NCBI RefSeq assembly: GCF_902170305.1
Contig: NZ_CABHWW010000028.1
Location: 248,001 to 312,000, forward strand
Direction: 5' to 3'
DNA: 64,000 nt
Origin: Yersinia alsatica
Lineage (GTDB): Bacteria; Pseudomonadota; Gammaproteobacteria; Enterobacterales; Enterobacteriaceae
The position numbers were made by a program, and so were the translations under genes. Positions 49,106 to 59,896 of the stretch are shown here, piece by piece. Below the pieces are notes generated by a model that worked only from the letters and a program-made list of their open reading frames with translations, ran no database searches and had not been told where the DNA came from. Position 1 is the stretch's first letter. Every line of letters begins with the position of its first letter.

Positions 49106-50260
49106 TTATTTCAAGCCAGCAGCATCACGCAGCAATGCCGCTTTGTCGGTTTTTTCCCAAGGGAAACTTTCACGACCAAAGTGACCATAAGCGGCGGTTG
49201 CACGATAGATCGGGTGCAGCAGATCCAGCATTTTGATCAAACCATATGGGCGCAAATCAAAGAACTCACGCACCAATGCAGTCAGTTGATCTGCAGGGAT
49301 CTTCTCGGTACCAAACGCTTCTACCATGATGGAGGTCGGTTCTGCTACGCCAATGGCGTAAGAGACCTGAATCTCACAGCGGTCAGCCAAGCCAGCGGCC
49401 ACAATATTCTTAGCAACATAGCGAGCGGCATAAGCTGCTGAGCGGTCAACTTTGGATGGATCTTTACCAGAGAATGCACCGCCACCATGACGCGCCATGC
49501 CACCGTAGGTATCAACGATAATTTTACGGCCAGTCAGACCACAGTCACCCATTGGGCCACCGATAACAAAACGGCCTGTTGGGTTGATAAAGTATTTGGT
49601 GGCAGACGTAATCCACTCGGCAGGCAGAACCGGCTTGATGATTTCTTCCATCACCGCTTCATGCAAATCTTTCTGATTGATATCTTCTGAATGCTGAGTT
49701 GACAGCACTACTGCATCAATACCAACAATTTTGCCGTCGTCATACTGGAAAGTAACCTGGCTTTTTGCATCTGGACGCAGCCATGGCAAGATGCCATTTT
49801 TACGTACAGCAGCCTGGCGCTCAACCAAACGGTGAGCATAAGTAATCGGCGCTGGCATTAATACGCTGGTTTCGTTGGTGGCATAACCAAACATCAAACC
49901 TTGGTCACCTGCACCTTGCTCCAGTGGGTCCGCACGGTCAACCCCTTGATTGATATCAGGAGATTGCTTACCAATTGCGCTTAAGACGGCACAAGAGTTA
50001 GCGTCAAAACCCATCTCAGAATTAACATAACCGATTTCGCGCACAGTACGACGGGTGATCTCTTCGATATCAACCCATGCGTTAGTGGTTACTTCACCGC
50101 CAACCAATACCATACCCGTTTTGACATAGGTCTCGCAGGCAACACGTGCTTTAGGATCTTGTTCAAGAATTGCGTCAAGTACCGCATCTGAAATCTGGTC
50201 AGCAATTTTATCAGGATGCCCTTCAGAAACCGATTCTGACGTAAATAGGTGTTTAGCCAT
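49106..50260 (-). CDS. metK: S-adenosylmethionine synthetase
   Basis: The 384-residue enzyme makes S-adenosylmethionine from methionine and ATP, with the signatures [12 protein letters not shown] and [16 protein letters not shown]. The length equals E. coli MetK. ATG 50260 ([10 protein letters not shown]) has AAGGTAAAG upstream and matches the family; an in-frame ATG at 50329 would add 23 unlikely residues. Three MetJ-type boxes are upstream. The product supplies both TrmB and RsmE in this window and the spermidine pathway. Confidence 0.97.
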   Translation of the reverse strand: MAKHLFTSESVSEGHPDKIADQISDAVLDAILEQDPKARVACETYVKTGMVLVGGEVTTNAWVDIEEITRRTVREIGYVNSEMGFDANSCAVLSAIGKQSPDINQGVDRADPLEQGAGDQGLMFGYATNETSVLMPAPITYAHRLVERQAAVRKNGILPWLRPDAKSQVTFQYDDGKIVGIDAVVLSTQHSEDINQKDLHEAVMEEIIKPVLPAEWITSATKYFINPTGRFVIGGPMGDCGLTGRKIIVDTYGGMARHGGGAFSGKDPSKVDRSAAYAARYVAKNIVAAGLADRCEIQVSYAIGVAEPTSIMVEAFGTEKIPADQLTALVREFFDLRPYGLIKMLDLLHPIYRATAAYGHFGRESFPWEKTDKAALLRDAAGLK

Positions 50261-50434
50261 TATTTTCTTTACCTTGAATACAAGTGAAAAGTCACTGCAT
50301 AGCATTAAGGGCAGACAACAGAAACCCAAATTTGAACCAGTTTCATGCTGCGTTGCGCCTTACAATGCCCCTTTAGGCAAAGCCTTTAGCAGTCTATCTA
50401 TCAAGAAGCCTGTTGTATTTACAGCGCAATAGGC

Positions 50435-50480
50435 ATTCTAGCAATTAAAGCGTATGGATGTATTAACATCTGGACGTCTA
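50435..50480 (-). promoter_or_regulatory. metK promoter with three tandem MetJ boxes
   Basis: Three contiguous 8-mers, GGATGTAT (50456-50463), TAACATCT (50464-50471) and GGACGTCT (50472-50479), match the MetJ box AGACGTCT in 5, 5 and 7 of 8 positions. A -10-like TAGAAT on the minus strand (50435-50440) lies right beside them, so MetJ bound here would cover the -35 area. The stretch from 50481 to 50796 shows nothing else. Confidence 0.8.
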
Positions 50481-50796
50481 TTTTAGGTCAGCTTTTGCTA
50501 TTAATGCCAGCCCTTTTTGCATCAAGATATTTCTCGCTTTGATTGTCAGTTGATTTATTTACCGCTTGATACAGTTACAGGCCATTTTCATTTTGCATTT
50601 TGCCCGCGTTATAGGTATAAACTGCGCGCGCAGCTTATTTGATACACAATGATGAAGATGGCAGAAGATGACATTAGCTCATTGTTAGATTTTCAGTGTT
50701 TTGCACTTAGTGATGAGTTCCCAATGTTTAAGGGGGCGTAATCACAAATAAGCACTGAAATGGCAGCGTCATCGAACTGTTACCTAAATTGTCTAT

Positions 50797-51012
50797 TTAT
50801 ATTAAGTCTTGTCCGTTCAGCTTGAACGGCTTGCGTGGAGGTGGTTGGATTAATGATCCGTTGTCTACTGGTTGCTGCACATCAACAGCTGCGTCGTTCT
50901 GACGTTCAATCTCCCCTTGCAACCTTCCTTTCTTGTACGCCATCAACCCGATGTTATACCCACATGGGTGCAACTCAGGATTCGCGGGCGGGTTAATCAC
51001 TGCCTGAAGCAC
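50797..51012 (-). CDS. possible small protein, unidentified
   Basis: A 71-codon frame starting at GTG 51012 encodes a soluble, Asn- and Pro-rich sequence (NPPANPELHPCGYNIGLMAY, later QPPPRKPFKLNGQ). No clear ribosome binding site is found and no family is recognised. The frame is open further upstream by about 13 codons, so it may be the end of a lost gene. It lies in the metK-speA divergent gap. Confidence 0.3.
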   Translation of the reverse strand: MLQAVINPPANPELHPCGYNIGLMAYKKGRLQGEIERQNDAAVDVQQPVDNGSLIQPPPRKPFKLNGQDLI

Positions 51013-51265
51013 TGAATCCGACTGGCCTGGCGACTTTGCGGCTAATCCGATTCACAAAATCTCAATACGTATTTACAGTCAAACGTATTCTTCATTTAAA
51101 CGTGTTTTACCCTGTTGGGTAATGAATAGCTGGGTGATAAACCGCTCGAGAGTCGCGCTTTTTAGCGTAATATTCTGCCAATTTGGCATTCGCGCGGGTT
51201 GTCCTTGCTGGTTGTAGCTGCGATAGTGGCTGACTTTATCGTCAGTATCGCAATAGAGGCGAATT

Positions 51266-53245
51266 ATGTCTGATGATAACTTGATTGACCGTCCGTCAGC
51301 TGCGGGCGCACATATTTCTTTACGCTCCATGCAGGAGGTTGCCATGAATGATCGTAATGCCAGCAAGATGCTGAGCACGTATAACGTCGCCTACTGGGGT
51401 GGCAACTATTATGACGTCAATGAACTGGGTCATATCAGTGTCTGCCCAGATCCCGATGTTCGTGAGGCTCGTGTTGATTTGGCTCAACTGGTCAAAAGAA
51501 TGCAGCTTGAGCAGGGGCAACGCTTGCCTGCACTATTCTGTTTCCCACAAATCTTACAGCATCGCCTGCGCTCAATTAATGGTGCGTTTAAACGTGCGCG
51601 TGAGTCGTTTGGTTATGAAGGCGATTACTTTTTGGTTTACCCAATTAAAGTAAACCAACATCGTCGGGTTATTGAATCTCTGGTTAATTCCGGCGAGCCT
51701 TTAGGGCTGGAAGCGGGTTCTAAAGCGGAAATGATGGCCGTTCTGGCGCATGCCGGTATGACCCGCTCAGTTATCGTCTGTAATGGTTATAAAGACCGTG
51801 AATATATCCGTCTGGCATTGATCGGCGAAAAACTGGGCCATAAGGTTTATCTGGTTATCGAAAAGATGTCAGAAATCAAAATGGTACTGGAAGAAGCCGA
51901 GCGCCTGAATGTCGTGCCACGCTTGGGTGTTCGTGCACGTCTGGCATCACAGGGTTCTGGCAAATGGCAGGCCAGCGGCGGTGAAAAATCCAAATTTGGC
52001 TTGTCCGCGACTCAAGTATTGCAGTTGGTGGATATGCTGCGCGAAGCCAACAGTCTGGAAAGCCTGCAATTATTGCACTTCCATTTAGGTTCTCAGCTTT
52101 CCAACATCCGTGATATCTCCACCGGCGTGCGCGAATCCGCCCGTTTTTATGTGGAGCTACACAAACTGGGTGTCAATATTCAGTGCTTCGATGTGGGTGG
52201 CGGTTTAGGCGTAGATTACGAAGGGACGCGCTCTCAATCAGATTGCTCAGTTAACTATGGCCTGAATGAATATGCCAACAACGTTATCTGGGGTATCGGG
52301 GATGCTTGTAATGAACACGGTTTACCGCATCCAACCGTCATTACCGAGTCGGGCCGCGCCGTTACCGCACACCACACTGTGCTGGTTTCCAATGTTATCG
52401 GCGTAGAACGCAATGAGTTCAACGAGCCACAACCACCGGCTGCTGATGCGCCGCGCGCACTGGAAAGCCTGTGGGATACCTGGCTGGAAATGCAAGAGCC
52501 AGAAAATCGCCGCTCACTGCGCGAATGGCTGCACGATAGCCAGATGGACTTGCACGATGTCCATACTCAGTACGCTCATGGCATGTTGGAACTGACTCAA
52601 CGCGCTTGGGCTGAAGAGCTATACCTGAGTATCTGCAATGAGATCCAAAAGCAGCTAGATCCGAGCAACCGAGCACACCGGCCAATCATTGATGAGCTGC
52701 AAGAACGTATGGCTGATAAGCTGTATGTCAATTTCTCGCTGTTCCAGTCAATGCCGGATGCATGGGGTATCGACCAGCTTTTCCCGGTCTTGCCACTGGA
52801 AGGGCTAGATAAGCCACCAGAGCGTCGCGCCGTCTTGCTGGACATCACTTGTGATTCCGATGGCACCATTGACCATTATATTGATGGTGATGGGGTAGCA
52901 ACCACCATGCCAATGCCGCCGTATGATGCAGAGAATCCGCCGCTGTTGGGCTTCTTTATGGTTGGGGCTTATCAGGAAATCTTGGGCAACATGCACAACC
53001 TGTTTGGCGATACCGCCGCTGTCGATGTGTATGTTTTCCCTGATGGTACGGTTGAATTTGAACAGACTGACGAAGGCGATACCGTCGCGGATATGCTGGA
53101 ATATGTTCAGTTGAACCCAGAAAAATTACTGAAACAGTTCCACGATCAAGTGAAAGAAACCGATCTGGATACCGAGCTCCAGGCTCAGTTTATGGAAGAG
53201 TTTGAGTCTGGTTTGTACGGTTATACTTATCTTGAAGATGAGTAA
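51266..53245 (+). CDS. speA: biosynthetic arginine decarboxylase
   Basis: The 659-residue PLP enzyme converts arginine to agmatine. It is very similar to E. coli SpeA (658). The PLP lysine is K128 in YPIKVNQHR; the barrel motif [14 protein letters not shown], the Cys-containing substrate loop [10 protein letters not shown] and the C-terminal YGYTYLEDE are conserved. ATG 51266 matches the E. coli start, and GAGG is upstream. In E. coli speB follows; here it does not, so agmatine must go through AguA and AguB. Confidence 0.96.
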   Translation: MSDDNLIDRPSAAGAHISLRSMQEVAMNDRNASKMLSTYNVAYWGGNYYDVNELGHISVCPDPDVREARVDLAQLVKRMQLEQGQRLPALFCFPQILQHRLRSINGAFKRARESFGYEGDYFLVYPIKVNQHRRVIESLVNSGEPLGLEAGSKAEMMAVLAHAGMTRSVIVCNGYKDREYIRLALIGEKLGHKVYLVIEKMSEIKMVLEEAERLNVVPRLGVRARLASQGSGKWQASGGEKSKFGLSATQVLQLVDMLREANSLESLQLLHFHLGSQLSNIRDISTGVRESARFYVELHKLGVNIQCFDVGGGLGVDYEGTRSQSDCSVNYGLNEYANNVIWGIGDACNEHGLPHPTVITESGRAVTAHHTVLVSNVIGVERNEFNEPQPPAADAPRALESLWDTWLEMQEPENRRSLREWLHDSQMDLHDVHTQYAHGMLELTQRAWAEELYLSICNEIQKQLDPSNRAHRPIIDELQERMADKLYVNFSLFQSMPDAWGIDQLFPVLPLEGLDKPPERRAVLLDITCDSDGTIDHYIDGDGVATTMPMPPYDAENPPLLGFFMVGAYQEILGNMHNLFGDTAAVDVYVFPDGTVEFEQTDEGDTVADMLEYVQLNPEKLLKQFHDQVKETDLDTELQAQFMEEFESGLYGYTYLEDE

Positions 53246-53258
53246 ATAAATGATCTCA

Positions 53259-53286
53259 ATGTGGGTATCAATCTGGATACCCACAT
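53259..53286 (+). terminator. hairpin after speA
   Basis: ATGTGGGTATC pairs with GATACCCACAT over 11 bases, followed by CTTATTC. The U-run is weak. Confidence 0.7.
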
Positions 53287-53523
53287 CTTATTCAATTCTC
53301 TCTCTTTTCCCCCTGATAATCGCCCATTCTTGATGACGAATCATTTCGTCAGGCATTGCTATATGCGCTATCCATGCAATGTTCCAATCCATCACAGCAT
53401 GACCCGGCACTATTATGTGGGGTACTTATCCAGTGCCAGGTAGGATGAGAAAAATAGATTCTTATTGCTTACCTATTAGTCAGCTATCTTTAATCAATAT
53501 GATATGTCTGCGGAGGTTTAAGT

Positions 53524-53838
53524 ATGGGATGGGTCAGCGTATGCAAAGCATCGTACGTTAAACCAGACTCGCCTTTTTCGGCGAGTGTCGGGGATAAACG
53601 TATTGGCGTTTATGTTATTAATGGTGAGTATTTCGCGATGGACGATGTTTGCCCTCATGCCAACGCATTACTTAGCCCGGGTTTTTTTGATGAAGGCACC
53701 ATTGAATGCTTATTACACGGTGCCGTATTTGATGTGAAAACTGGCAAATGTTTGCGGGAGCCAGGGGATCGCGATTTACAAACGTACCAGGTACGAGTGG
53801 ATGCCGGACAGATCCAGATTGATCTCAGTGAAAGCTAG
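53524..53838 (+). CDS. Rieske [2Fe-2S] ferredoxin-like protein
   Basis: The 104-residue protein has the complete Rieske cluster motif: C43-P-H45 (DVCPHANALL) and C62-x2-H65 (ECLLHGAVFD). It resembles the small ferredoxin component of aromatic-ring dioxygenases or NirD-like proteins. GGAGGTTT before ATG 53524 is a strong ribosome binding site. No oxygenase or reductase gene is nearby, so the partner is unknown. It stands in the place of speB between speA and loiP. Confidence 0.88.
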   Translation: MGWVSVCKASYVKPDSPFSASVGDKRIGVYVINGEYFAMDDVCPHANALLSPGFFDEGTIECLLHGAVFDVKTGKCLREPGDRDLQTYQVRVDAGQIQIDLSES

Positions 53839-53899
53839 GGGGGCTCGAAGGTAAAAATGCCTGCGTTGAGCAGGCAGAGTGAATTTATGCTGATTCAGG

Positions 53900-54652
53900 T
53901 TACTGGCCGCTGGCAATACGCTGGCGGATATGATCCGCGCGGGCCTGTGAGGACGGGTGATCATCAAACATGCTGCTGGTGCGGCCTGCTTCCATGGTTG
54001 CCAGTTTTTCAAAACTGGTGACTAACCCTTGCGGATCAATTCCCTGTTTTTTCAGCAGATCGAATGAGTAGTCATCGGCTTCGCTTTCTTGTTTCTGAGA
54101 GAATTGCGCGTTAACCAGTTTCTCGCCAATGTCAGCCAACTGAGACTGAGAGAGTTGGCCAGCAATGCCACCGGCGGAGGCGGCCGCAGTGCGCAGGGCG
54201 GTAGTACCATAAGCCACTTGCATCGCTTTGCGGGTATGCCCTAATGCTACATGGCCCATCTCATGGCCGAGTACCGCCTCCACTTCATTGTCGGTCATCA
54301 TATCCATTAGGCCGCTATATACACGGATACAGCCATTTGCCATCGCCCAGGCATTAACCTCTTTAGTGATGTAAACCTTATAGTTGGCTGGCGTGCCATT
54401 GATATTGTCACCTAATGCGGCTGAGATTTTTGCTAGGCGTTTGCCGTAGGCACTATCAGCCGAAGCTATCTGGGCCTTCTGATCCATTTCTGCACAAGAT
54501 TTTTCACTGAGATTTTTTACATCAGCATCACTCAGGGTTGCCGCCTGAAATGCTTGGGCACCGGACTGCATTAAGCCATCGGTATTCATATTCTGGCAGC
54601 CGCCAAGCAGCGCCGTAAGGCTCAGTGCAATCATTGAGGTACGAATTTTCAT
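53900..54652 (-). CDS. loiP: M48 metalloprotease LoiP
   Basis: The 250-residue lipoprotein has a lipobox (LLGGC, Cys19) and the zinc protease motif H130-E-M-G-H134 (VLGHEMGHVALGH), with the third-ligand region near EADDYSFD. In E. coli LoiP (YggG) is a low-osmolarity-induced outer-membrane protease acting with BepA. It is divergent from tktA, as in E. coli. Confidence 0.93.
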   Translation of the reverse strand: MKIRTSMIALSLTALLGGCQNMNTDGLMQSGAQAFQAATLSDADVKNLSEKSCAEMDQKAQIASADSAYGKRLAKISAALGDNINGTPANYKVYITKEVNAWAMANGCIRVYSGLMDMMTDNEVEAVLGHEMGHVALGHTRKAMQVAYGTTALRTAAASAGGIAGQLSQSQLADIGEKLVNAQFSQKQESEADDYSFDLLKKQGIDPQGLVTSFEKLATMEAGRTSSMFDDHPSSQARADHIRQRIASGQ

Positions 54653-55125
54653 AACACTTTCTTCCTGTGGTTATGCCATTTTTATCATTGGATGGGGCAG
54701 TTCTATAAGTGAGGACAACGTATTAACTGTGGTTATCTATTCATGCTTCTCGGCCTATAACCATTTTCACATTCTCACCATCTATTGCATTAATAGCTGT
54801 TGAAACGACGGCGGTTGTTCTACTCTGTCGGCAATAGGTCTTGCCCAAAAATGTTGTTGCAAAGTATGGTTTGTACTGGTCTGTTTGCAAAAACGAGCAC
54901 TTCCAGCCATCGAGCGTTTAACATGCTCATTGTGTGGCTAAAAACGTTGCGAGGTTAACGCGCCTTGGGCGTTACAGCTATAGCTTTATTCTGAAAATCA
55001 GCAGATTCCATTGGCCATTAATATGGAAGTTATAGCTCATTTGGTTTTAGTGATTGCCGTTTCAATGCTGAGTCTGAGAAAATGGTAAACTTGAACGCTT
55101 TTTTTAATCCGACCTGGAGTAAAAC
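54653..55125. other. divergent promoter region of loiP and tktA
   Basis: About 470 bases without a gene. They must hold promoters for both genes, and a short hairpin (AACGC ... GCGTT near 54955-54975) is visible. No clear regulator site is recognised. GGAGT about 8 bases before 55126 is the tktA ribosome binding site. Confidence 0.45.
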
Positions 55126-57120
55126 ATGTCCTCTCGTAAAGAGCTTGCCAACGCGATCCGCGCACTAAGCATGGACGCAGTGCAAAAAGCGAATTCCGGC
55201 CACCCCGGCGCCCCTATGGGTATGGCAGATATTGCCGAAGTTCTGTGGCGTGATTACCTGAACCATAATCCAACCAATCCACACTGGGCTGATCGCGACC
55301 GTTTCGTCTTGTCGAATGGTCACGGCTCCATGTTGATCTATAGCTTGCTGCACCTCACTGGCTATGATCTGCCAATGGAAGAACTGAAAAACTTCCGCCA
55401 ACTGCATTCTAAAACGCCAGGTCACCCTGAATATGGCTATACCGCGGGCGTAGAAACCACCACTGGCCCACTGGGTCAGGGCATCGCCAATGCGGTGGGT
55501 TTTGCTATTGCAGAACGTACACTGGCCGCGCAGTTTAACCGCTCAGGCCATGATATTGTCGATCACCACACCTATGCCTTTATGGGTGACGGCTGCATGA
55601 TGGAAGGGATCTCGCACGAGGTTTGTTCTCTGGCGGGTACCATGAAGCTGGGCAAACTGACCGCTTTCTATGATGACAACGGTATCTCCATCGACGGTCA
55701 TGTTGAAGGCTGGTTCACTGATGATACTGCTGCCCGTTTCGAAGCTTACGGCTGGCATGTTGTTCGTGGTGTTGATGGTCATAACGCTGATTCCATCAAA
55801 GCGGCTATCGAAGAAGCCCACAAAGTTACCGACAAACCATCACTGCTGATGTGCAAAACCATTATCGGTTTTGGTTCACCGAAGAAAGCCGGTACCCATG
55901 ACTCCCACGGCGCACCATTAGGTGCTGATGAAGTTGCTGCAACCCGTGAAGCATTGGGCTGGAAATACCCGGCATTTGAAATCCCACAGGATATTTATGC
56001 TGCATGGGATGCCAAAGAAGCGGGCAAAGCTAAAGAAGCGGCCTGGAACGAGAAGTTCGCTGCTTATGCTAAAGCGTATCCAGAACTGGCTGCTGAATTC
56101 AAGCGTCGTGTAAGTGGTGAACTGCCAGCTAACTGGGCGACTGAATCCAAGAAATTTATCGAAGAGTTGCAAGCAAACCCTGCCAAGATTGCTAGCCGTA
56201 AAGCATCACAAAATGCACTGGAAGCTTTCGGTAAGGTCTTGCCTGAATTCCTCGGCGGTTCTGCTGACCTGGCACCAAGTAACCTGACTATCTGGTCTGG
56301 CTCTAAATCACTGAGCGATGATCTGGCGGGTAACTATATTCACTACGGTGTCCGTGAGTTTGGTATGTCTGCCATCATGAATGGTATCGCGCTGCACGGC
56401 GGTTTCATTCCTTACGGCGCAACCTTCCTGATGTTTGTGGAATATGCCCGTAACGCAGTACGTATGGCTGCGCTGATGAAAATCCGCAGCATCTTTGTTT
56501 ACACCCATGACTCTATCGGTCTGGGCGAAGATGGCCCAACCCATCAGCCAGTTGAGCAGATGGCAAGCTTGCGTGTCACACCAAACATGAGCACTTGGCG
56601 TCCATGTGACCAGGTTGAGTCTGCGGTAGCATGGCAGTACGCCTTGGAACGTAAAGATGGCCCAAGCGCGCTGATCTTCTCCCGTCAGAACCTGGCACAA
56701 CAGCCACGTACAGCTGAGCAGTTAGCGAACATTTCTAAAGGCGCTTACGTGCTGAAAGATTGTGCGGGTCAGCCAGAATTGATCTTTATTGCTACTGGCT
56801 CTGAAGTTGAACTGGCGGTTGCTGCTGCCGATCAACTGACTGCTGCTGGTCGTAAAGTGCGTGTTGTCTCTATGCCATCCACCGATGCATTCGACAAACA
56901 AGACGCGGCTTACCGTGAATCTGTATTGCCATCAGCGGTTAGCGCTCGCGTTGCTGTTGAAGCGGGTATTGCTGATTACTGGTACAAATATGTTGGCCTG
57001 AATGGCGCAGTTGTGGGTATGACCACCTTCGGTGAGTCTGCTCCAGCGGAATTGCTGTTCAAAGAGTTCGGTTTCACCGTCGAAAATGTGGTGGCGAAAG
57101 CTCAGGCGTTGTTGAAATAA
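55126..57120 (+). CDS. tktA: transketolase 1
   Basis: The 664-residue thiamine-diphosphate enzyme moves two-carbon units in the pentose phosphate pathway. Motifs seen are [12 protein letters not shown] (N-terminal substrate and cofactor part), the cofactor motif [12 protein letters not shown] and [14 protein letters not shown] in the middle domain. The length matches E. coli TktA (663). A textbook terminator follows at 57211. Confidence 0.97.
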   Translation: MSSRKELANAIRALSMDAVQKANSGHPGAPMGMADIAEVLWRDYLNHNPTNPHWADRDRFVLSNGHGSMLIYSLLHLTGYDLPMEELKNFRQLHSKTPGHPEYGYTAGVETTTGPLGQGIANAVGFAIAERTLAAQFNRSGHDIVDHHTYAFMGDGCMMEGISHEVCSLAGTMKLGKLTAFYDDNGISIDGHVEGWFTDDTAARFEAYGWHVVRGVDGHNADSIKAAIEEAHKVTDKPSLLMCKTIIGFGSPKKAGTHDSHGAPLGADEVAATREALGWKYPAFEIPQDIYAAWDAKEAGKAKEAAWNEKFAAYAKAYPELAAEFKRRVSGELPANWATESKKFIEELQANPAKIASRKASQNALEAFGKVLPEFLGGSADLAPSNLTIWSGSKSLSDDLAGNYIHYGVREFGMSAIMNGIALHGGFIPYGATFLMFVEYARNAVRMAALMKIRSIFVYTHDSIGLGEDGPTHQPVEQMASLRVTPNMSTWRPCDQVESAVAWQYALERKDGPSALIFSRQNLAQQPRTAEQLANISKGAYVLKDCAGQPELIFIATGSEVELAVAAADQLTAAGRKVRVVSMPSTDAFDKQDAAYRESVLPSAVSARVAVEAGIADYWYKYVGLNGAVVGMTTFGESAPAELLFKEFGFTVENVVAKAQALLK

Positions 57121-57210
57121 GCCGCAACGCGACCAACACCTGCTGTAGCTTTAAGTAAGAAGCTATAGTCGGGTGTAAATGGTGATGATAATCCCGGTAA
57201 TACACCTGTT

Positions 57211-57238
57211 AAAAGACTGCTTCGGCAGTCTTTTTTTT
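57211..57238 (+). terminator. terminator of tktA
   Basis: AAAAGACTGC and GCAGTCTTTT form a 10-base stem with a UUCG tetraloop, followed by more T. Confidence 0.95.
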
Positions 57239-57309
57239 CACCAATTGATGGATGAATTGTGCCCTTTATCAGGCAGATATTCCTTTTATGATTAGTTTGG
57301 TTTATTCTG

Positions 57310-57325
57310 GCTGAAGCGTTTCAGT
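57310..57325 (+). promoter_or_regulatory. Cra (FruR)-like operator before epd
   Basis: GCTGAAGCGTTTCAGT is a near-perfect match to the Cra palindrome (TGAAnCGnTTCA-type). It lies 146 bases before epd. The E. coli epd-pgk-fbaA operon is also under Cra control. Confidence 0.7.
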
Positions 57326-57470
57326 CATAATTCAGTTTCCATTTCAGCTCATTTCGCTGAGGAAAAAGCCGGGAGTATTCTGGCTGAATTGTGATAAGAC
57401 GATTAACATCTTAGGGTGCGCTGAAGTACGCTATGGGGTTGCATGATAATAACCAGAAACAGGGAGTAGC

Positions 57471-58487
57471 ATGACAATCCGTATAGCGATAAATGGCTTT
57501 GGCCGTATTGGTCGTAGCGTTTTACGCGCATTGTATGAATCAGGTCGCCGGGCAGAAATTTCAGTGGTTGCTATTAATGAGTTGGCTAATGCAGAAGGGA
57601 TGGCCCATCTGTTGAAGTATGACTCCAGCCATGGGCGGTTTGCTTGGGATGTTCGTCAGGAATGTGACAAATTATACGTCGGGGACGATATTATCCGGCT
57701 GATACATCAGCCAGAAGTTGAGCAGTTACCCTGGGGTGAGTTAGGAATTGATGTTGTTCTGGATTGTAGCGGTGTGTATGGCAGCCGTGCAGATGGCGAG
57801 GCGCATTTAACCTCCGGTGCCAAAAAGGTACTGTTTGCCCATCCCGGTGGTCATGATTTGGATGCTACGGTGGTTTATGGTGTTAATCATCAGGATTTAC
57901 AGGCAGAGCATCGAATTGTTTCCAACGCTTCCTGTACCACGAACTGTATTATTCCTATTATTCAGTTGTTGGATGTGGCTTATGGCATTGAATCCGGCAC
58001 TGTTACCACTATTCATTCATCAATGAATGACCAGCCGGTTATTGATGCTTATCATCAGGATTTACGTCGTACCCGAGCAGCAAGTCAGTCAATTATCCCG
58101 GTTGATACCAAACTGGCAGCAGGGATTACCCGTATTTTTCCGAAGTTTTGCGACAGGTTCGAAGCTATCTCGGTGCGGGTGCCTACAATCAATGTCACGG
58201 CGATCGATTTAAGTGTCAGCGTGACAAGCCCAGTTGGCGTGGCTGAGGTTAACCAGCTTTTGCAAAAGGCAGCAAGAGGTTCATTTCGTGGTATAGTTGA
58301 CTATACGGAATTACCATTGGTGTCGACGGATTTTAACCATGATCCGCACAGTGCTATTGTCGATTGTACTCAGACAAGGGTCAGTGGGCAGCACCTGATT
58401 AAGACGTTGGTATGGTGCGATAACGAATGGGGTTTCGCCAATAGAATGTTGGATACGACATTGGCGATGGCCAGAAGTGGTTTCTAG
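57471..58487 (+). CDS. epd: erythrose-4-phosphate dehydrogenase
   Basis: The 338-residue enzyme oxidises erythrose 4-phosphate to 4-phosphoerythronate for pyridoxal phosphate synthesis. It belongs to the GAPDH family: Rossmann motif INGFGRIGR (8-16) and catalytic Cys155 in SNASCTTNC. The length equals E. coli Epd (339), and the order epd-pgk-fbaA is conserved, which separates it from gapA. It supplies PLP for SpeA, SpeC and YggS. Confidence 0.95.
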   Translation: MTIRIAINGFGRIGRSVLRALYESGRRAEISVVAINELANAEGMAHLLKYDSSHGRFAWDVRQECDKLYVGDDIIRLIHQPEVEQLPWGELGIDVVLDCSGVYGSRADGEAHLTSGAKKVLFAHPGGHDLDATVVYGVNHQDLQAEHRIVSNASCTTNCIIPIIQLLDVAYGIESGTVTTIHSSMNDQPVIDAYHQDLRRTRAASQSIIPVDTKLAAGITRIFPKFCDRFEAISVRVPTINVTAIDLSVSVTSPVGVAEVNQLLQKAARGSFRGIVDYTELPLVSTDFNHDPHSAIVDCTQTRVSGQHLIKTLVWCDNEWGFANRMLDTTLAMARSGF

Positions 58488-58589
58488 TATGGTATGTTAA
58501 CGTGTTGTTTTTCCGTGATTTATTGCGGTTTCTACAACGTTGATGTGCAGCTTATGCAACTTTAAAGAGAATCAACAAGAGGATTCACC

Positions 58590-59753
58590 ATGTCTGTAAT
58601 TAAGATGACCGATCTGGATCTGGCAGGCCTTCGCGTGCTGATCCGTGCGGACCTCAATGTTCCGGTAAAAGATGGCAAAGTGACTTCTGATGCGCGTATC
58701 CGTGCATCTCTGCCGACCATTGAGGCGGCACTGAAGCAGGGCGCTAAAGTAATGGTTACCTCTCACCTGGGTCGCCCGACCGAAGGCGAGTACAACGAAG
58801 AGTTCTCCTTGCTGCCAGTGGTTAACTACCTGAAAGACAAATTGTCTGCTCCGGTACGTCTGGCGAAAGATTATCTGGACGGCGTTGAGATTGCAGCTGG
58901 CGAGTTGGTTGTTCTGGAAAACGTTCGCTTTAACAAAGGCGAAAAGAAAGACGACGAAACTCTGTCCAAGAAATATGCCGCACTGTGTGATGTGTATGTA
59001 ATGGATGCTTTTGGTACTGCTCACCGCGCACAAGCTTCTACTCACGGTGTTGGTAAATTTGCGCCTATCGCCTGTGCTGGCCCGCTGTTATCAGCAGAAC
59101 TGGAAGCCTTGGGTAAAGCACTGGGTAACCCAGCGCGTCCAATGGTTGCTATCGTTGGTGGTTCTAAAGTTTCTACCAAACTGACTGTGTTGGGTGCGTT
59201 GTCTAAAATTGCAGACCAACTGATTGTTGGTGGCGGTATCGCCAATACCTTCGTTGCCGCTCAAGGCAACAATGTGGGTAAATCTCTGTATGAAGCAGAC
59301 CTGATTCCAGAAGCTAAACGTCTGTTAGAAACTTGCGATATCCCAGTCCCTACCGATGTTCGTGTTGCTACCGAGTTCTCTGAAACTGCAGCTGCAACAC
59401 TGAAACCTGCTAACCAAATCAAAGATAATGAGCAAATTCTGGATCTGGGCGACGAATCTGCGGAACGTCTGGCTGAGATCTTGAAAAACGCCAAAACCAT
59501 TCTGTGGAATGGTCCAGTGGGTGTATTCGAGTTCCCTAACTTCCGTAAAGGGACCGAGATTGTGGCTCGCGCCATCGCAGAGAGCGAAGCATTCTCTATC
59601 GCCGGCGGTGGTGACACTCTGGCAGCAATCGACTTGTTCGGCATTGCTGACCAAATCTCTTACATCTCTACCGGCGGCGGTGCTTTCCTTGAGTTCGTAG
59701 AAGGGAAAAAACTGCCAGCGGTTGTGATGCTGGAAGAGCGCGCTAAGCAGTAA
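58590..59753 (+). CDS. pgk: phosphoglycerate kinase
   Basis: The 387-residue glycolytic enzyme transfers phosphate from 1,3-bisphosphoglycerate to ADP. Motifs: [37 protein letters not shown] and the C-terminal nucleotide part [21 protein letters not shown] before ATG 58590 is the ribosome binding site. It follows epd by about 100 bases. Confidence 0.97.
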   Translation: MSVIKMTDLDLAGLRVLIRADLNVPVKDGKVTSDARIRASLPTIEAALKQGAKVMVTSHLGRPTEGEYNEEFSLLPVVNYLKDKLSAPVRLAKDYLDGVEIAAGELVVLENVRFNKGEKKDDETLSKKYAALCDVYVMDAFGTAHRAQASTHGVGKFAPIACAGPLLSAELEALGKALGNPARPMVAIVGGSKVSTKLTVLGALSKIADQLIVGGGIANTFVAAQGNNVGKSLYEADLIPEAKRLLETCDIPVPTDVRVATEFSETAAATLKPANQIKDNEQILDLGDESAERLAEILKNAKTILWNGPVGVFEFPNFRKGTEIVARAIAESEAFSIAGGGDTLAAIDLFGIADQISYISTGGGAFLEFVEGKKLPAVVMLEERAKQ

Positions 59754-59896
59754 TTTAGATAACGGGGGGCGAGAGCCGCCCGTTTCGCTTTTAGCTCATC
59801 GCCTGCGGGCTTTGAGTTGTGCGAAAACCGATTTACATTTAGGGCCTATCCTCCCGGATAGCTGCTATCTTCAGTCGACGAAACAGGACAACGTAC

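Noticed and set aside
51122..51217. 31-codon + strand frame (MNSWVINRS...) in the speA leader, as a possible YqgB-like leader peptide
   Set aside because: Only a weak ribosome binding site and no convincing similarity to E. coli YqgB; kept as a note only.
51079..51378. 99-codon minus-strand frame overlapping the speA start
   Set aside because: It is antisense to speA and its leader, has no ribosome binding site and no known relative.
57471..58487. Glyceraldehyde-3-phosphate dehydrogenase (gapA)
   Set aside because: The epd-pgk-fbaA order and closer match to Epd decide for erythrose-4-phosphate dehydrogenase.
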